Part shown: positions 1 through 11,429 of the stretch, piece after piece
How the letters are laid out: every line of letters starts with the position of its first letter
How positions within the stretch are numbered: position 1 is the stretch's first letter
Source of the DNA: Limnephilus marmoratus
Taxonomy: Eukaryota; Arthropoda; Insecta; Trichoptera; Limnephilidae
Length of the DNA: 64,000 bases
Reading direction: 5' to 3'
NCBI GenBank assembly: GCA_917880885.1
Contig: OU862933.1
Location: forward strand, 7,363,452 to 7,427,451
The notes under the pieces: model-generated
Seen by the model: only the letters and a program-made list of their open reading frames with translations
Told to the model about the DNA's origin: nothing
Databases searched by the model: none
Translations under genes and position numbers: made by a program

Positions 1-239
1 TCGGTTGTGCGTCAGGTTATGGTTCTACAAAACTCTAGAACTCTGATTTGCTTTGAAATTAGGTATATTTTAGAAATTGAAATTGATAGTTATTATGATA
101 ATAGACAATTACCTCATTATAAAAATAATTGTCTAGGAAAACGTCAGTGAACTTTTTTTTAAACGTGGAAGTTAAGCGATTCAATTATTTTTTCGATCAC
201 CAAGAAAAATAATAGATATTAGAAGATCGGAAAGCAAAG
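1..239. other. unassigned AT-rich sequence
   Basis: No open frame of note, inverted end or similarity to another part of the window was found here. Confidence 0.5.
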
Positions 240-715
240 CAATTCACTTGTTGACGAGAGGCCTATGGAGGCAGACGGAGGCGTCTACTAATATCTACAG
301 GAATTCCAAAAACTGAAAAAATCGAATTAATATCTATGAGAACCAAAGTGTTGACGAATATCTACAGCTCAACCTGCTGACTAATATCTATGGGAACCAA
401 AGTGTTGACGAATATCTACAGCATTGGCAGAGGTTGGATTTGCAATTATGTATAGCATATTGGAATAACGTAATATTGCGTATGTAGTTTACAAAACTTA
501 ATTTATGTATGTATGTATGTAAAAATCCCTAATATCGGACTATTGGACACATTTAGCTGATTAGTCCAACCTAAGCTCTGTAGATATTATTTCAACCTAC
601 GCTCTGTAGATATTAGTCAACACTCTGAAGTTCGTAGATATTAGTTCAACATATGAGCTGTAGATATTCATCCGACATACAGGCTGTAGATATTAGTATC
701 TGGAGTCAGGCAGAC
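240..715. repeat. inverted array of short tandem units (foldback-like)
   Basis: The left part (about 277-425) repeats a phrase of the form GACGAATATCTACAG on the plus strand. The right part (about 575-690) repeats its reverse complement (CTGTAGATATTAGTCAAC). The two arms face each other across about 150 bp. The outer ends are imperfectly complementary and no target duplication was found, so the element borders are uncertain. The layout matches the foldback elements at 16.8, 29.2 and 35.9 kb. Confidence 0.6.
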
Positions 716-802
716 CGCTCTTCGACGGTCATACGTAATTTTTTCCCGTCTTTAAAATAAATGTAGAAACATTTAAAATTCATTGGCGATTTTGCCATTT
801 AA

Positions 803-892
803 GTGGGGAGGGGGGGTGGGAGGGGATAGGGAAGGTGCAGGAGGTGGAGTGGGAAACCCGCTAATACTATGCGAGCGAAGCCGGGGGCAAAA
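803..892 (+). mobile_element. Helitron 3'-end fragment
   Basis: A G-rich run followed by GCGAGCGAAGCCGGGGGC matches the last 90 bp of the complete Helitron at 22490-22942. The terminal CTRR is changed (GCAAAAGC followed by AAGT) and the 5' part is missing, so this is a dead fragment. Confidence 0.6.
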
Positions 893-1439
893 GCAAGTAC
901 GATTATAATTTTATTGTCTGTAATACAATAAACTTTGATTTTTTTTGCTTTCACTTGGTTTGAGCCCGAGATCTCTAATGCTGCACACGTAAGAAAAAAA
1001 CGGAAGCCGAACCACGAATTAAAAAAATAACAATAAAAAAAAAAAAAAATTTGCGCCTCTTGCGGTTGCTTCGTTCCTTTCCCATAATTCATGATTCGAA
1101 TCGCGGTTTTTATCATACGTGTATACGCAGCATTAGGAACTTACCACTCTGTCACAGGGGTCACAGGTTAGCTACAAGATCAGGATAATTTAGCTTAGAT
1201 AAAGTCGCGTTTATTAACGGTTTTATCCAAAGCCACGTCCAACTGGGGAGGTACGCTATATATTGCAGTACACTAACGCAAAGGTGTGCATAATAAATTC
1301 TACTAAAATAAAAATGTACTTAGATGCAACACGACAGCGGCACACACCATTATGAATTCAAGCTCAAAGCTATTTAACGATTTACTTGATACAATGAAAA
1401 GAGAAAAGCTACACCGAATTTAAAAATAAACTAACCGGT
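893..1439. other. unassigned sequence
   Basis: AT-rich with a poly-A/T run near 1027-1050. The frames here are short and resemble nothing I recognise. Confidence 0.4.
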
Positions 1440-1570
1440 AAACCTAACCTAACTTAACCTATTTAACCAATTTTTAATATTTTTTACAGGTTACTCTTAA
1501 TGACCTTTCTAAGGTGCTTCTGATTTGTTTCATTCTGAGTTGGCCGGTCAACATAGACTAGCTCCTCAGT
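1440..1570 (+). repeat. dispersed repeat, copy 1 (other copy at 35625)
   Basis: CCTAACTTAACC, then a T-rich stretch, TTAATGAC and TTCTGAGTTGnCCGGTCA occur in the same order and spacing at 35625-35745. Family unknown. Confidence 0.55.
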
Positions 1571-1639
1571 TAGATCCGAGAATATTTCTCTGTTTATCGG
1601 GGTAATTATATTAGCCAATTCATCGCCATCGCCAGTGGG

Positions 1640-1816
1640 AGGGTTGGATTCAGACCATCACTCCAGACACATAGAACCCCAGAATCCTACCAACACCTCA
1701 CACCTTTTTCTTCCTTTCTCTAAAAACTCCTCTACGCTGCATTCCCAAAGATGATAGAAGCCCTAAGAGAAAAGTTTTTTTTTATGGTCTCCTGCGTTTA
1801 GCTAACGTAAAAAATG
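1640..1816 (+). mobile_element. SINE B fragment, 3' half, diverged
   Basis: The order GAACCCCAGAATCCTACC, a pyrimidine-rich block, CTCTACGCTGCATTCCCAAAG, then AAGCCCTAAGAG follows the 3' half of the SINE B copies at 3218 and 27868. It ends at a remnant of the CTGTGTGGAG tail and a short A run. Confidence 0.6.
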
Positions 1817-2904
1817 ATCCCGAAGCAAATATTTTATGAATGCTTTTAGCTTCACAAATCCTATCTTATGTGATTTTTCACGAATTTGCGCCAGTGGTAA
1901 AGAAAAAACGGAAGTGATTTTAATGTGAAAGGAAAGAAACACTTGAAGAGTTTATTACAAAAACATTTATTTAACAAAGTTTATTATAATTACTAGAACA
2001 TCGTCTAGTAAAGCGGGTAATGTACTTAATGTACTGTACATGTATAAACGCACGGGTTGTCGGAAAATAAATTAAATTGAATATTAAATTACTTTATTAG
2101 CGAAATAAATCAATAAAATTTTAATGTTTTTCCGCTCGTTGATGTTCCATATAAATCGTGGTTAATTTAAAACTAGACATGCCGCGCGGCGCAATAAAGT
2201 TAAAAAATAAACGTATAAACGGAAGTCCGTAAAAAAGGTCTGCAAAAACAAACATAAAATAAATACCAACTTTTCGATTTTTGAAAGAAAGTTCCACCTT
2301 TCATTCAAAGAGCAACTTCACCTCTGAAATTAAATTAATTATTGGTAATTTGTTGGCCCATTTAATTAAAATCGTGCTCTTGCAAAAATAATTCGTAACT
2401 ATTAAGAACGGACGAAATTGAAACATGTCTTTCCGTAAGATATTTTGATTGACTCTGATTTTTTTTGAAGTGAAAACTGAACTGAACTGAGAATGATATA
2501 GTATAATCAATCGTGCGGAGCTTCGTAGCCTATCGGTCTCCTCTTTGTGCTTCGTAGCCTCACCACTGTTTTCTACTTTAGTTTTCTGAAGGTTTCACTT
2601 CAACCGCGAGTGAATTGCAGACCCTGATTTAAAAAAATGGTTTAAATAAATAGTGGTTTAATGTTTTATCACCAAATCGATAATTAGAAATGAATCAAAT
2701 TGGATTTTACAGTATTTTCAAAATATTATATTTAGTAGGATGGCAAGAATACGTTTGAAAACGTGTTTTTGATTTTTTTTTTGTGGAACATTGATTACGG
2801 TCTTACTAATAAACGTGTTTAAAATTACACAAATTTTATTAGTTTTCTATTAAAAAAAGCAAAAGTTTCGTCTATTTATTTAGGTATTTGAAAGTAACCA
2901 GATA
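1817..2904. other. unassigned AT-rich sequence
   Basis: No coding similarity or paired ends were seen. The only local oddity is a repeated GCTTCGTAGCCT near 2520-2567. Confidence 0.4.
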
Positions 2905-3060
2905 TAATTTAAGATTTTCACGGCCAAAAATATTTCCGCGATTTATTTTTAGGTGTTATGTTGGGCTACCTTCTTCTTTAACCAACATTTCGGACAGCGT
3001 TACAGTGTCCATCATCAGGGCAGATGTGTGATGATGAGATGTGTGATGTGAAATTAATCA
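2905..3060 (-). repeat. hammerhead-like terminal repeat, family H2, copy 1
   Basis: Read on the minus strand this copy contains GCC, CTGATGA (3012-3018), a 5-bp hairpin GGACA/TGTCC, then GAAA. After that it runs into a purine-rich segment and GTAGCCCAACATAAC. The same block recurs near 12790, 34850 and 41700. Terminal repeats of Penelope-like elements are known to carry such motifs. The base after GAAA is T here rather than C, so this copy is probably decayed. Confidence 0.55.
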
Positions 3061-3114
3061 ATTTGTAGATCTAGATGCCCAGATTTTCTGATAATCTTTA
3101 TTTTTCTGTAATTA

Positions 3115-3600
3115 GTTTTTCGTTAGGAAGACATCTCCGAAATGTCGAAAATTGAGTAGCTGGTACAATATTCTATCATTACTTCTATCTGGTACAATAC
3201 TCAGATTACTCATAAACATTACCCAATTTGGGAGGCGGGAATGGGTACCGCCGCCCCGGGAACCTTTATTGTATAACCAACACTCGCTACGTTTGGTGAT
3301 TTAGCAGGGGTGCCCGGGTTCATGGGGTGAGGTTTGTCTAGGTCCTGGAGGCGGATGACCAGGACACACTGAACCCCAAATTCCTACCCACCCCTTAAAC
3401 CCTTTTCTTTCCCAGAACTCTCCTCTCCTTCTTTTCCTTAAAAAACCCTCCACACAGCATCCCCAAAGATGACATAGGCCCTGAGGGAAATTATTTTCCT
3501 ACTAATATTTGATTTATTTTGAGCATCCGAATACTTCTTTCCTCATTATCTCAAAACGTAATGTTTGGAGATATCTGACTAATCAACAGGACGATCGATT
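3115..3600 (+). mobile_element. inverted-repeat element R, interrupted by SINE B
   Basis: Segments at about 3180-3216 (TCTGGTACAATACTCAG, CATAAAC) and 3505-3597 (TCTCAAAACGTAATG, TCTGACTAATCAAC, GGACG) match the opposite-strand element at 26085-26460. Here a SINE B copy lies between them and part of the interior is missing. The left end is degenerate. Confidence 0.55.
3218..3508 (+). mobile_element. SINE B, short form, near full length
   Basis: Starts ATTTGGGAGGCGGGAATGGG, passes GGGGTGCCCGGGTTCATGGG, then GAACCCCAAATTCCTACCC, and ends in ACACAGCATCCCCAAAGATG and GGCCCTGAGGGAAATT. It lacks the roughly 120-bp centre found in the copies at 27868 and 37870. Its 3' segment is shared with the LINE at 53656, which suggests mobilisation by that LINE. 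No tRNA-type promoter boxes are convincing in the head. Confidence 0.75.
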
Positions 3601-3813
3601 AAAAAAAATTGTAACATAATTACGTAGGTACGAAGATTATATTACGCAAGCAAATTGAGGAAACGTCCTCAATATTGGCTTGTAACAAAATATCGTAAAA
3701 AATGGCAGGAATTAAGAAAATATATTGCAGTAGTACAGTTTGTTGTCGATCGCAACCTTTTTTTTATTTTCTCTATCTTTTCTCTTTCATGTTGTTTGAA
3801 TTTTATTCAATAA

Positions 3814-4243
3814 CTAGCTGACCCGGCCACGCGTTGCTGTGGCTAACGAAAGACAACGCCATCTACTGGATAATTACCCAAAATTTAAACTTATACCACC
3901 ATCTTTTAATTTGCATACAAATCAAATCCACGCCGCCGGCTTGGCAGCCCGCTCGTCCACCACATGGATGTGGTGGACGAGCAGGTCTAGTATCGTTTAA
4001 TTAAATGTAGAGTCGTTTATATACAAAAAATTAGAGTCCTTGCAAGAACCTTGAAGGGATAACCATCTGTTACCTATACCAGGGCGGGTAAGTGGTGGGT
4101 CCTTCAATACCTAAACCTTCCTCATGAACCACTCTATCAATCTATTGGTGTAAACCGCATGAAAATCCGTTCTGTAGTTTTTGAGTTTATCGCGAACAGA
4201 CAGACAGACGCGGTGGAAGACTTTAATTTATGATATGTAGAGA
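3814..4243 (-). mobile_element. non-autonomous Helitron
   Basis: On the minus strand it begins TCTCTACATATC after an A. It ends with a hairpin (GCCAC/GTGGC around AGCAACGC), then CCGGGTCAGCTAG before T. A 5' TC, a 3' hairpin plus CTRR and insertion between A and T are the Helitron hallmarks. No Rep/helicase coding remains. The 3' end is shared with elements at 24409, 36191 and 40938. Confidence 0.75.
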
Positions 4244-5309
4244 TTAATAAATAAATACGATCATTAGCAGAACTATGCGCACAATGTGTAAATTCTCCAA
4301 CAAAATGTAATTACATTTATGTCAAATATACATTAGTAGATACATAAATTAATCCATACGTGTACATACAGTCCTCCTACAAACCTTAAAGGTGACTTGC
4401 TAGACAGCTCTTTCCTTGCTAATCGAATTTTCTTTATTAAATTGTCCGTTTAATTGCCGTACAGACGTTTAATTAAAGTGTTTAGAGGAGGCCGAGGACT
4501 CGTACAGTAGAGGCATATGTCTCAATCTTAATCTGATCCAAAACTGGTACAGTTCGTTTAATGGTGTAATAATTAGTTAGTTTCTCTCTTTTAGCCCCGT
4601 CTCGGTCCAGATCTATGGGAGAATAGCAAAATAAAGATTGTACTCGTGTACTGTAACTAACGTATGATAAGAAAACACTTGGCGTTCATTCCGCAAAGAG
4701 GCCAATTAGCTCATTATCGCGAGAAATACGATCGAATAAAATGTTCAGTTTTAATTTAAGTCCTGAAAATTCGGCCAGTGGAACGGCCGTTATTTTCTAC
4801 GAAAATACTCGTAATATATTTTAATGTGATTTTTTCTGTATTTTTTTTTTATTTAATAAATTTTACAAAAATTTCATGTTTTTGTGTATAAATAAAGTTT
4901 TTTGAAAAAAAAAAATACATTATTTAATACGTCTTACACCTTTTTTTTAGCAAAGCTCGTGTTAAAAAGGCGGTGACAACGAATGTAGATATTAATTTTT
5001 ATATAAGTATAAATAATATATCTTTTTTTTTAATATACATATAGATCAATTGATGGATAATTAACAGAATACAAAGAAAAAAAAACTTATATATCATATA
5101 ATATGCATCTATAGTTTTATAAAATATATAAAACATAAGCAGAATTAAGAGGATATAAAAAAGAAAGAAAGCTGAAAATTAAAGAAAGAAAAAGGATATC
5201 AGATATTACAATTGTGTTTATAAATAAAATATTATAAGATGTAGTGATTGTGATAAGTTATATATAAAGAGCTTTAATTGATTTTTTGAATTTTTTATAA
5301 CCAAATAAG
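4244..5309. other. unassigned, partly low-complexity AT-rich sequence
   Basis: The stretch 4830-5210 is strongly A/T-biased with poly-A and poly-T runs. No repeat partner or coding signal was found in the window. Confidence 0.4.
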
Positions 5310-5600
5310 TAAATAATTTCCCTGGGCCCAAGTCATCTTTGGGGATGCTGTGTGGAGAGTATTTTTGAGGAGAGGAAGGAGTGAACATGGGTCTTGAAGA
5401 GATGAAGGAAACACCGAGGGAGGACGAGTAGTAGAAACGAACCATTCTCAATAAAACGTCAACTGTGTAATAATATGTTAGGCACGCGTTTGGCGTGTTT
5501 CCCGACTACGCACCGGTGCGGTGTCGAAGAGATCAATTGTGCTAGTTCCTCGGAACATTTTCCAATGAAATACTGGTAGAATATGATTGCAAATGATTGC
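5310..5600 (-). pseudogene. 3' fragment of LINE C, antisense
   Basis: Read on the minus strand it gives, in order: a diverged CACCGGTGCGTAGTCGGGAA / ACACGCCAAACGCGTG segment, a gap, GTTTCTACTACTCG..., then GACCCATGTTCACTCC, CTCCACACAGCATCCCCAAA and GGCCC. This is the order of the last 290 bp of the LINE at 53656-54740. Only scraps of the C-terminal frame survive, and an internal deletion lies near 5455-5470. Confidence 0.65.
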
Positions 5601-6041
5601 TTAAGGTAAGGGAATCCAAACGGACCAATGGAAATCTTTGAATCCTCTAAATTCTAAATGAACAGGAAAGAACGTTAAAGATAATGATGGTATTTTTTTT
5701 ATCCATTTGATAAATTTTATTTTTGGAATCATCTGTGCACTACGTGCAACAGATTCATCCCTTCCTATCCATAAACATGCTCATTCTATAAGTCCCAATA
5801 AATTGAAAACACTTTAAGCCATAAAACTTACTCGCAAAAGTACTTCAAAACTCAATAAACTACTTTCAGCGTAATGAGTCTCTGATATAGCGGCTGTGAC
5901 GTTAATTAACGAATTCTTCGTTAAACAGACATATTGTCATTTGTCATTCTACACCCTTCGAAAAGCTAAGGAGGAAGCCGTAAACTATTTATATTGCAAA
6001 CTATGAAATATATCTTTAAAAACTAAAACAAATTCGAAAAA
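5601..6041. other. unassigned sequence
   Basis: No coding similarity or repeat partner was recognised. Confidence 0.35.
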
Positions 6042-6520
6042 ATGACAACAGAATCAGTATTACAAAAATTAATGTGTTTTATACCCCCAAACGAATATCA
6101 AACAAATGAAACACACATCAATTTTATTGGACCTCGTACTTTCAATCTTTTACCGAAAAAATTTAAAGTGACAACTAATATCTCAATACGAGTTAAAATG
6201 ATGTCTTTACAATACAGTTGTTGAAACTTTATTTAATTTAAATCACTCTATGTTTCTCACAAACTATACACTTATTATTTCACTATACACTATACCAAAG
6301 ACATGGAAATATTACACTTTACACTTATTATTACACTATTCTATACTTATTATTACTATTGTATATTTTGTACAAACTGTTTAGACAAATTTGAACTATG
6401 TTTTTGCTTTATATGCCCACTGTTGGTCCTTTCTAGGTCCAATAATAACATGTATCTAACTATATTACCCACGCACAGGCTGCGCCTCAGTGGGTTCCCA
6501 TTACTCTTATAATTTTCATA
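6042..6520 (+). pseudogene. possible LINE 3'-end remnant
   Basis: A 60-residue frame (6042-6224) contains FIGPRTFNLLPKKFK. This resembles the 'FxxxxxFNxLPxxIK' stretch near the C-terminus of Jockey/CR1-group LINE polymerases, as in the fragments at 10225 and 11320. It is followed by an AT-rich tail that fits a 3' untranslated region. Only this one motif supports the call. Confidence 0.35.
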
Positions 6521-7457
6521 ATATTATATTTATCTAATTTAAAATTTGGAAAAATAAAGGGAAAAAAGTCTGCCAGCTGCCGGTATTTCAAAAATGTTGA
6601 TATGCACCAAGGACAAAACGGATCATTTGTTGTGTGAATTGGGGAAAGAAAATATTGTTGAAGCTTTACTAGACAAGTATGCAAATAGTCAACTGTTTCT
6701 GAGGATTTGGAAGAATAATTAAAATGAAAGGACTTCCCTTGCACCGATATACAGTACACACGCTAGTGCCGTTTTATCTGATATGCATTGAAAATAAAAA
6801 TCTGACGTAATAGAAACCGGACTAGTAAGCGCATACAAAGATTGCGCTTGATAAACAGGGTGGGTTAAAAAATATGTACTTAAGAATTCCAATAACATTA
6901 TAGGTATTACAGTGTTTGAATAAATTCACGTAAATTATTTAAGAATTCACATACCTACAAGGCCAACCAGACTAAACCATTTTTTTCATTTGCCAGCGTG
7001 CAGAACCAACCTTAGAAAAAATTCTCCAATCCCCCCTATATGCGCGCAATATAACACGCAATTTAACAATATCGATATTCTTGATAATACTCTTGTGAAA
7101 TACCGAAACGAAGTCAAGCGTACGACCACAAATGTTAATTAAATTAATGCACAACTATAAAAAAGGTACAGCATGAGCATCTCCTGTCCCCATCCCATCT
7201 CCCTCTGCCTCTTGCCCTTTCCTATTCCTTCTTCCTTCTAGTATACTTATATATATATTTTGTTTTTTTTTGTTATTTTCATTTTCATTTAATGGTTATT
7301 ACCAATTACAATTTTATATTATATCATAATAACCAACATTAGCATAAGAAACTGTTTTGGCTTACCTCATGTTTAACCTCTTGTATAACTCATCCTGTAT
7401 AAAAATTGCTGTTTGTTTCTTACAATAAATAAATATAAATTGTAATCTTGATAGTCT
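6521..7457. other. unassigned sequence
   Basis: Includes a pyrimidine-rich stretch at 7180-7245. No feature could be assigned. Confidence 0.35.
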
Positions 7458-7930
7458 TTGATACAATTTTTGTTGAAAAGAATTGCTAAAGTCTTTTGTA
7501 ATATATCCATTTTGAAATGTTTGTATATTTCATTAGTCCGTAGCAAAATTGAGTATAACTCATCTGTGTGGTCATCGTATTATAAGTTTCACTCAGAATA
7601 CAGCAAATTTTTTAAAGATATAAACTATAAACTTAATACTCCGATTGAAAATATAAATTAAGAAAGATCTCCGAGAGAAGATTGCTTTCTGATGAAATTT
7701 TTCTTTTTGACAGCCCTGCAATATTGCAATTGATTTCATTTAATTTTCCCAATAGAATGACATGAACAAGGTTAACATTTAGTGCAACAATAATGTCAAT
7801 ACCAATTCTGAATATCAATAATTATAACCTCCCTTAAACCACGCATATACAGCTTAGGTAACCAATACGCAGAAGTAGCAGATATATTTAATAGCAACGA
7901 AAGAACTTACGAAAAAGCATTTCACATAGT
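7458..7930 (+). pseudogene. LINE reverse transcriptase C-terminal remnant
   Basis: The frame from 7458 reads LKCLYISLVRSKIEYNSSVW at about residues 19-38. That is the thumb-side motif seen after the polymerase core in Jockey/CR1-group LINEs (compare YFAYVRSSLEYASQVW in the LINE at 21132). Downstream, short pieces in shifted frames (RRLLSDEIFLF) continue the same protein, with stops and frameshifts. It is clearly inactive, and its 5' portion, including the catalytic core, is absent. Confidence 0.65.
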
Positions 7931-8471
7931 TTTTTAAACCGTTATTAATTTACATTTTGTTTCTAACAGCCTGATCGTAAATTTTAGTTAATTTAAATCA
8001 TATTACTAAATTTACAATGTATAATTGTTTTATTATCCATTTTAATGTAAACAATTGTTTTATTCAGTATTTAAATAATTAAGTGTCAACCGAAAATACA
8101 ACAAACCTAATATATTATGTTGAATTAAATTTAATTATTTGTTTATTCTAAATGCCACATCCTGTATTAGAAACCATTTCCAGCTAAGAATGTAGATGGA
8201 GTTACACTTAATTATGGTTTAAATGTACAAATGCATTTCAGAATTGCTAATGAGAATCGCAGCGGAACTACAAAACAGTTATTGTCCTATTTCTATTATT
8301 TTACTGGAAAATGCTCACTAACTACCGTTTTAACATTATTTATTAATATTTTACAACTAACAACGTATTTCCCGCAAACTTATCTACAACAATAAAAGGC
8401 TTAGGCATTCTTATTTCAACTTCCGTTATATTTCACATAGATTTTTTAAACATTTTAATGCTCTCTGTTAA
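7931..8471. other. unassigned AT-rich sequence
   Basis: No coding or repeat signal was recognised. The TTAA at 8468-8471 is the insertion site of the next element. Confidence 0.35.
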
Positions 8472-9184
8472 GAGGGCATTACCAGAGAAAGCCGGAAATA
8501 CGTCATTTTCAAAAAAGTTTTTAGACGTATTGACTCTTTTCCACAAAAAATTGTAAATGGATTTCGAAAGATTGTTCTTTTATCTAGCATAGTTATGTAA
8601 TAAATTTTTAGATTTTTTTAAAATTTTTAGTATAATAAGGTAATTCCATAGGTCGTTGGCAGATTTGTTAAATTTTCAAAAAAGTTTTTGTATTATACCA
8701 CACCCATTTCAAATAATGTAATCATGCAGTAAAATAAATCAATACATTATCTAGCAAAGTTATGTATTAGAATTTTAATTTTAGTTTCAATAAAATCATT
8801 AAAAAATATGTACGTACATGTGTTTCGTGACGAAAATTGGTCCATTTGTGTATTTATTTGCGCACTTACAAACTAATATATTTCAGATTTTTTTAACATT
8901 CTTATTAAATTTAGACATTATTGAAAAATGATAAATACTTATAATCAAAAAATAACTACAAAAAGTACACTATTTTAATAGTTTTATCATCACCCCTTTC
9001 AGCATTTTTGGATGAAGGTATAAATTAAAGCTAATTTGGATTGAAATACATTCGATATTGAGTTATAATTTTAAAAAGCTGGTACGGAGAATAATCAATC
9101 TTTCTCATTGTAACCGCCCTGCACGATCGGAAGAACAACTTTCGACGAAATGTGGATTTTCGTCCGCTGGCTGGTTAAACGCTC
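8472..9184 (-). mobile_element. TTAA-site inverted-repeat element T, copy 1
   Basis: This 713-bp copy is the reverse complement of the 713-bp copy at 42176-42888. Its ends are GAGGGCATTACCAG and the complement of GAGCGTTTAACCAG, an imperfect terminal inverted repeat. The left flank is TTAA. The right flank reads TTTT, explained by mutation of the target duplication. TTAA targeting is typical of piggyBac, but no transposase is present, so the superfamily is inferred. Confidence 0.75.
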
Positions 9185-9570
9185 TTTTATAATTAAATTT
9201 GGTTGACATTTCTATCAACGGCTCCTCAGAAAACCTGTCATTAAACCAAACGCCAATGGGCTGAAATTTGGTAGTTTACGGAGCCTGTTTAATTTATATT
9301 TTTTAATTAATTCAATTGCCGACTTGTAACGAAGTCAAATTTGACTGAAGTGCAGTAAGCAATAAGAAATGTAAAATTTAAATAGATTTTATTACGAGCA
9401 CTTTGATAGCGTGACAGCCGTTTAGTCGTCATAATGTATCATCAAACTATTTAGAACCGTGTGAAGTTAAGGATTGTAATGCAGGTATAAAGCTATATTG
9501 AAGATATAAAAATGTTTAAGGTCCGTAAATTTACACCACCGTAATAAATTTAATACAGCAGAGTTAGGGA
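9185..9570. other. unassigned sequence
   Basis: No feature was recognised between the TTAA element and the LINE fragment. Confidence 0.35.
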
Positions 9571-9578
9571 TCACGCGA

Positions 9579-10361
9579 GTGAAAACATGGCTAGACACAA
9601 ACATACTTACATTAAATATATCGAAAACAAAATTCACAACGTACAGTATAAATAGCATGGGACAGCCAACAAATAAAACAAACACCATAAAAATTCACAA
9701 TTGTTTAAACACCAAAAACTGCGACTGCCCTGCTTTAGTAAAAACAGACCAAATAAAATATCTAGGAATCATAATTGATCATAATCTCAAATGGGCACAT
9801 CATATAAATCATATCACCAATAAACTCCTCAAAACAATACATCTTTTCCTAAACATAAGAAACATATACAAACTAAAACAAATGAAAACAGTATATTTTG
9901 CACTCTGCCAATCTATAATAGAATATGGTATCATTGTTTGGGGAGGAGCAACAAACTCAGCTATTGTTCATTTGGAAACCACACAGAGAACCATCTTAAA
10001 GGTTATACTAAAAAGACACAGAATGACTGACACAGACCAAATATTCAACATGTTCGACGAACTTGACATACGACAATTATACATAAAAACACTTCTTAAC
10101 TATATCTTTGACCAAAAACACAAACTCCAACAAACACAAACCATCAATAGACCAGTTAGACAAGCATACATACAAAACTTAAAAACACCGACGATAAACA
10201 CAAGCTTTGGACAAAGACATCACAAATACCAGGCAATAAAAGCATTCAACCATCTTCCACCCGATTTAAAAAAAGAAGAAAACAAAAAACTTTTCACACT
10301 CAAAATTAAAAGATGGATTAAAGAACAAAAAAGGCAACTTTACAAAAAAATCACAACATAA
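9579..10361 (+). CDS. LINE D polymerase C-terminal part, 5'-truncated but open
   Basis: A 260-residue uninterrupted frame covers the region after the polymerase active site of a Jockey/CR1-group LINE. It starts near W-L-x-x-N-x-L-x-L-N-x-x-K-T-K (residues 4-18), the block that follows the YADD motif. It then has KYLGIIIDHNLKW (60-72), SIIEYGIIVWGG (112-123) and AIKAFNHLPPDLK near residue 221. Endonuclease and the YxDD core are missing, so it cannot retrotranspose alone. The first codon given is GTG at 9579. The true start lay upstream and was lost by 5' truncation, which is common for LINE insertions. Confidence 0.8.
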   Translation: MKTWLDTNILTLNISKTKFTTYSINSMGQPTNKTNTIKIHNCLNTKNCDCPALVKTDQIKYLGIIIDHNLKWAHHINHITNKLLKTIHLFLNIRNIYKLKQMKTVYFALCQSIIEYGIIVWGGATNSAIVHLETTQRTILKVILKRHRMTDTDQIFNMFDELDIRQLYIKTLLNYIFDQKHKLQQTQTINRPVRQAYIQNLKTPTINTSFGQRHHKYQAIKAFNHLPPDLKKEENKKLFTLKIKRWIKEQKRQLYKKITT

Positions 10362-10725
10362 AAAAATAAAAACACATAGACATAAACACCATTGCAATAC
10401 TCACTAATTTATAAAACCCTTTTAATTTCTCTATCGGTTTATATGTATCTATCCTATTTATATAATTTTATTTTATTGTTTAATTTTAGTGTTATTTTAC
10501 TCTATTTTATTTTGCTCTATTTTACTTTCTTTTAATTCTTATATGTTAGTATTGAGTTTCTTTTTTGTTTAGTTTTGATTTTATATGTATCTTAAATTAA
10601 AAAAAATAAATCATATCAAACTGTAAAATGAGGTCCTCAGCACGGGTAAAGCACCCAGTGAGGCCCACATTAGTCAAATATGTAACACACATGTATAAAT
10701 CAGGTGAATCAAATCAAATCAAATA
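10362..10725 (+). mobile_element. LINE D 3' untranslated region and (TCAAA)n tail
   Basis: About 360 bp of AT-rich sequence ends in repeats of TCAAA (10708-10725), a short-repeat tail of the type found on several LINE clades instead of poly-A. Confidence 0.7.
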
Positions 10726-10812
10726 GTTAAATCCATTGAGGTGATTTTTCACAAAAACGGCGCTATACAAATTATCCAATTATTATTATTATTATTATTA
10801 TTAAATGCCCCA
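10726..10812 (-). mobile_element. 3' end of LINE F with (TAA)n microsatellite
   Basis: The segment GGTGATTTTTCACAAAAACG, GCGCTATACAAATTATCC, then (ATT)n is the same as at 47421-47485. There it lies directly behind a polymerase C-terminus on the minus strand. It is therefore read as the 3' untranslated region of that LINE, with only the tail present here. Confidence 0.55.
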
Positions 10813-11097
10813 AGAAGGCTGTTATGGGTGAATCGTTCATTAGGTTAAATTGAATCTTAATAGGCACAAATAATTAAATTAGATGGTAACAAAATGAGTA
10901 TTACGTTTATCGAGGTTATAAAATGTTCGTTTATCCAGGTTATAAAATTTTATTTATTTTATTTATTTATTGCTTCTTCACAATTTATGTACATATATTT
11001 TTAGCATGTAATTATTAACCCCACTAGGGTTCGCCTGTATCGGGGTAAATATATCGAAGAAAGCAATCAGAAACTAATCATTAAAGTAATCCCAAAG

Positions 11098-11149
11098 AAA
11101 CCCTCCACTTATCCAACAGAATTTTTTCTGTTGGATAAGTGGAGGGTTT
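11098..11149. repeat. perfect 24-bp snapback hairpin
   Basis: CCCTCCACTTATCC... (11101-11121) is followed by TTTT and then its exact 21-bp reverse complement (11126-11146). AAA/TTT flanks extend the stem to 24 bp. It abuts the 5' limit of the LINE E fragment. Confidence 0.9.
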
Positions 11150-11429
11150 TTTCGCAGATTTCACGGTGCCTCGAGTAGAGAATATCTTCAAGAAAAATGC
11201 AATTATCCAAATTTACAAAGATAATATCATCAAGAAATTTGAAACTCACCAATCAAAAAGATATGAAGACAACATCAAAATACCAAAATTTAATACCAAA
11301 CTAATGCAAAACAATTATATCTATTTAGGAATAAAGTTTTTCAACAACCTTCCCATTGAAATAAAAAAAACCAAAGACACCAATAAACTGAAACTCAAAC
11401 TGAAGCTACACTTCATCAGGAATAATTAA
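11139..11429 (+). pseudogene. LINE E polymerase C-terminal fragment
   Basis: A 96-residue open frame ends in YLGIKFFNNLPIEIKKT (about residues 63-79) and a lysine/leucine-rich tail. This is the C-terminal signature of Jockey/CR1-group LINE polymerases. The first few codons come from the hairpin at 11126-11146, not from the LINE. No active-site motif is present. A 3' untranslated region runs to an A-rich stretch at about 11757-11765. Confidence 0.6.

Noticed and set aside
799..1116. protein-coding gene on the minus strand
   Set aside because: The frame covers a G-rich Helitron tail and a poly-A/T stretch; the residues are low-complexity.
3218..3300. polymerase III promoter in the SINE B head
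   Set aside because: GGGTTCATGGG only partly fits a B box, and the nearest A-box-like word is too close. Head origin left open.
8384..9190. autonomous piggyBac transposon
   Set aside because: TTAA flank and inverted ends are present, but no transposase frame exists in 713 bp.
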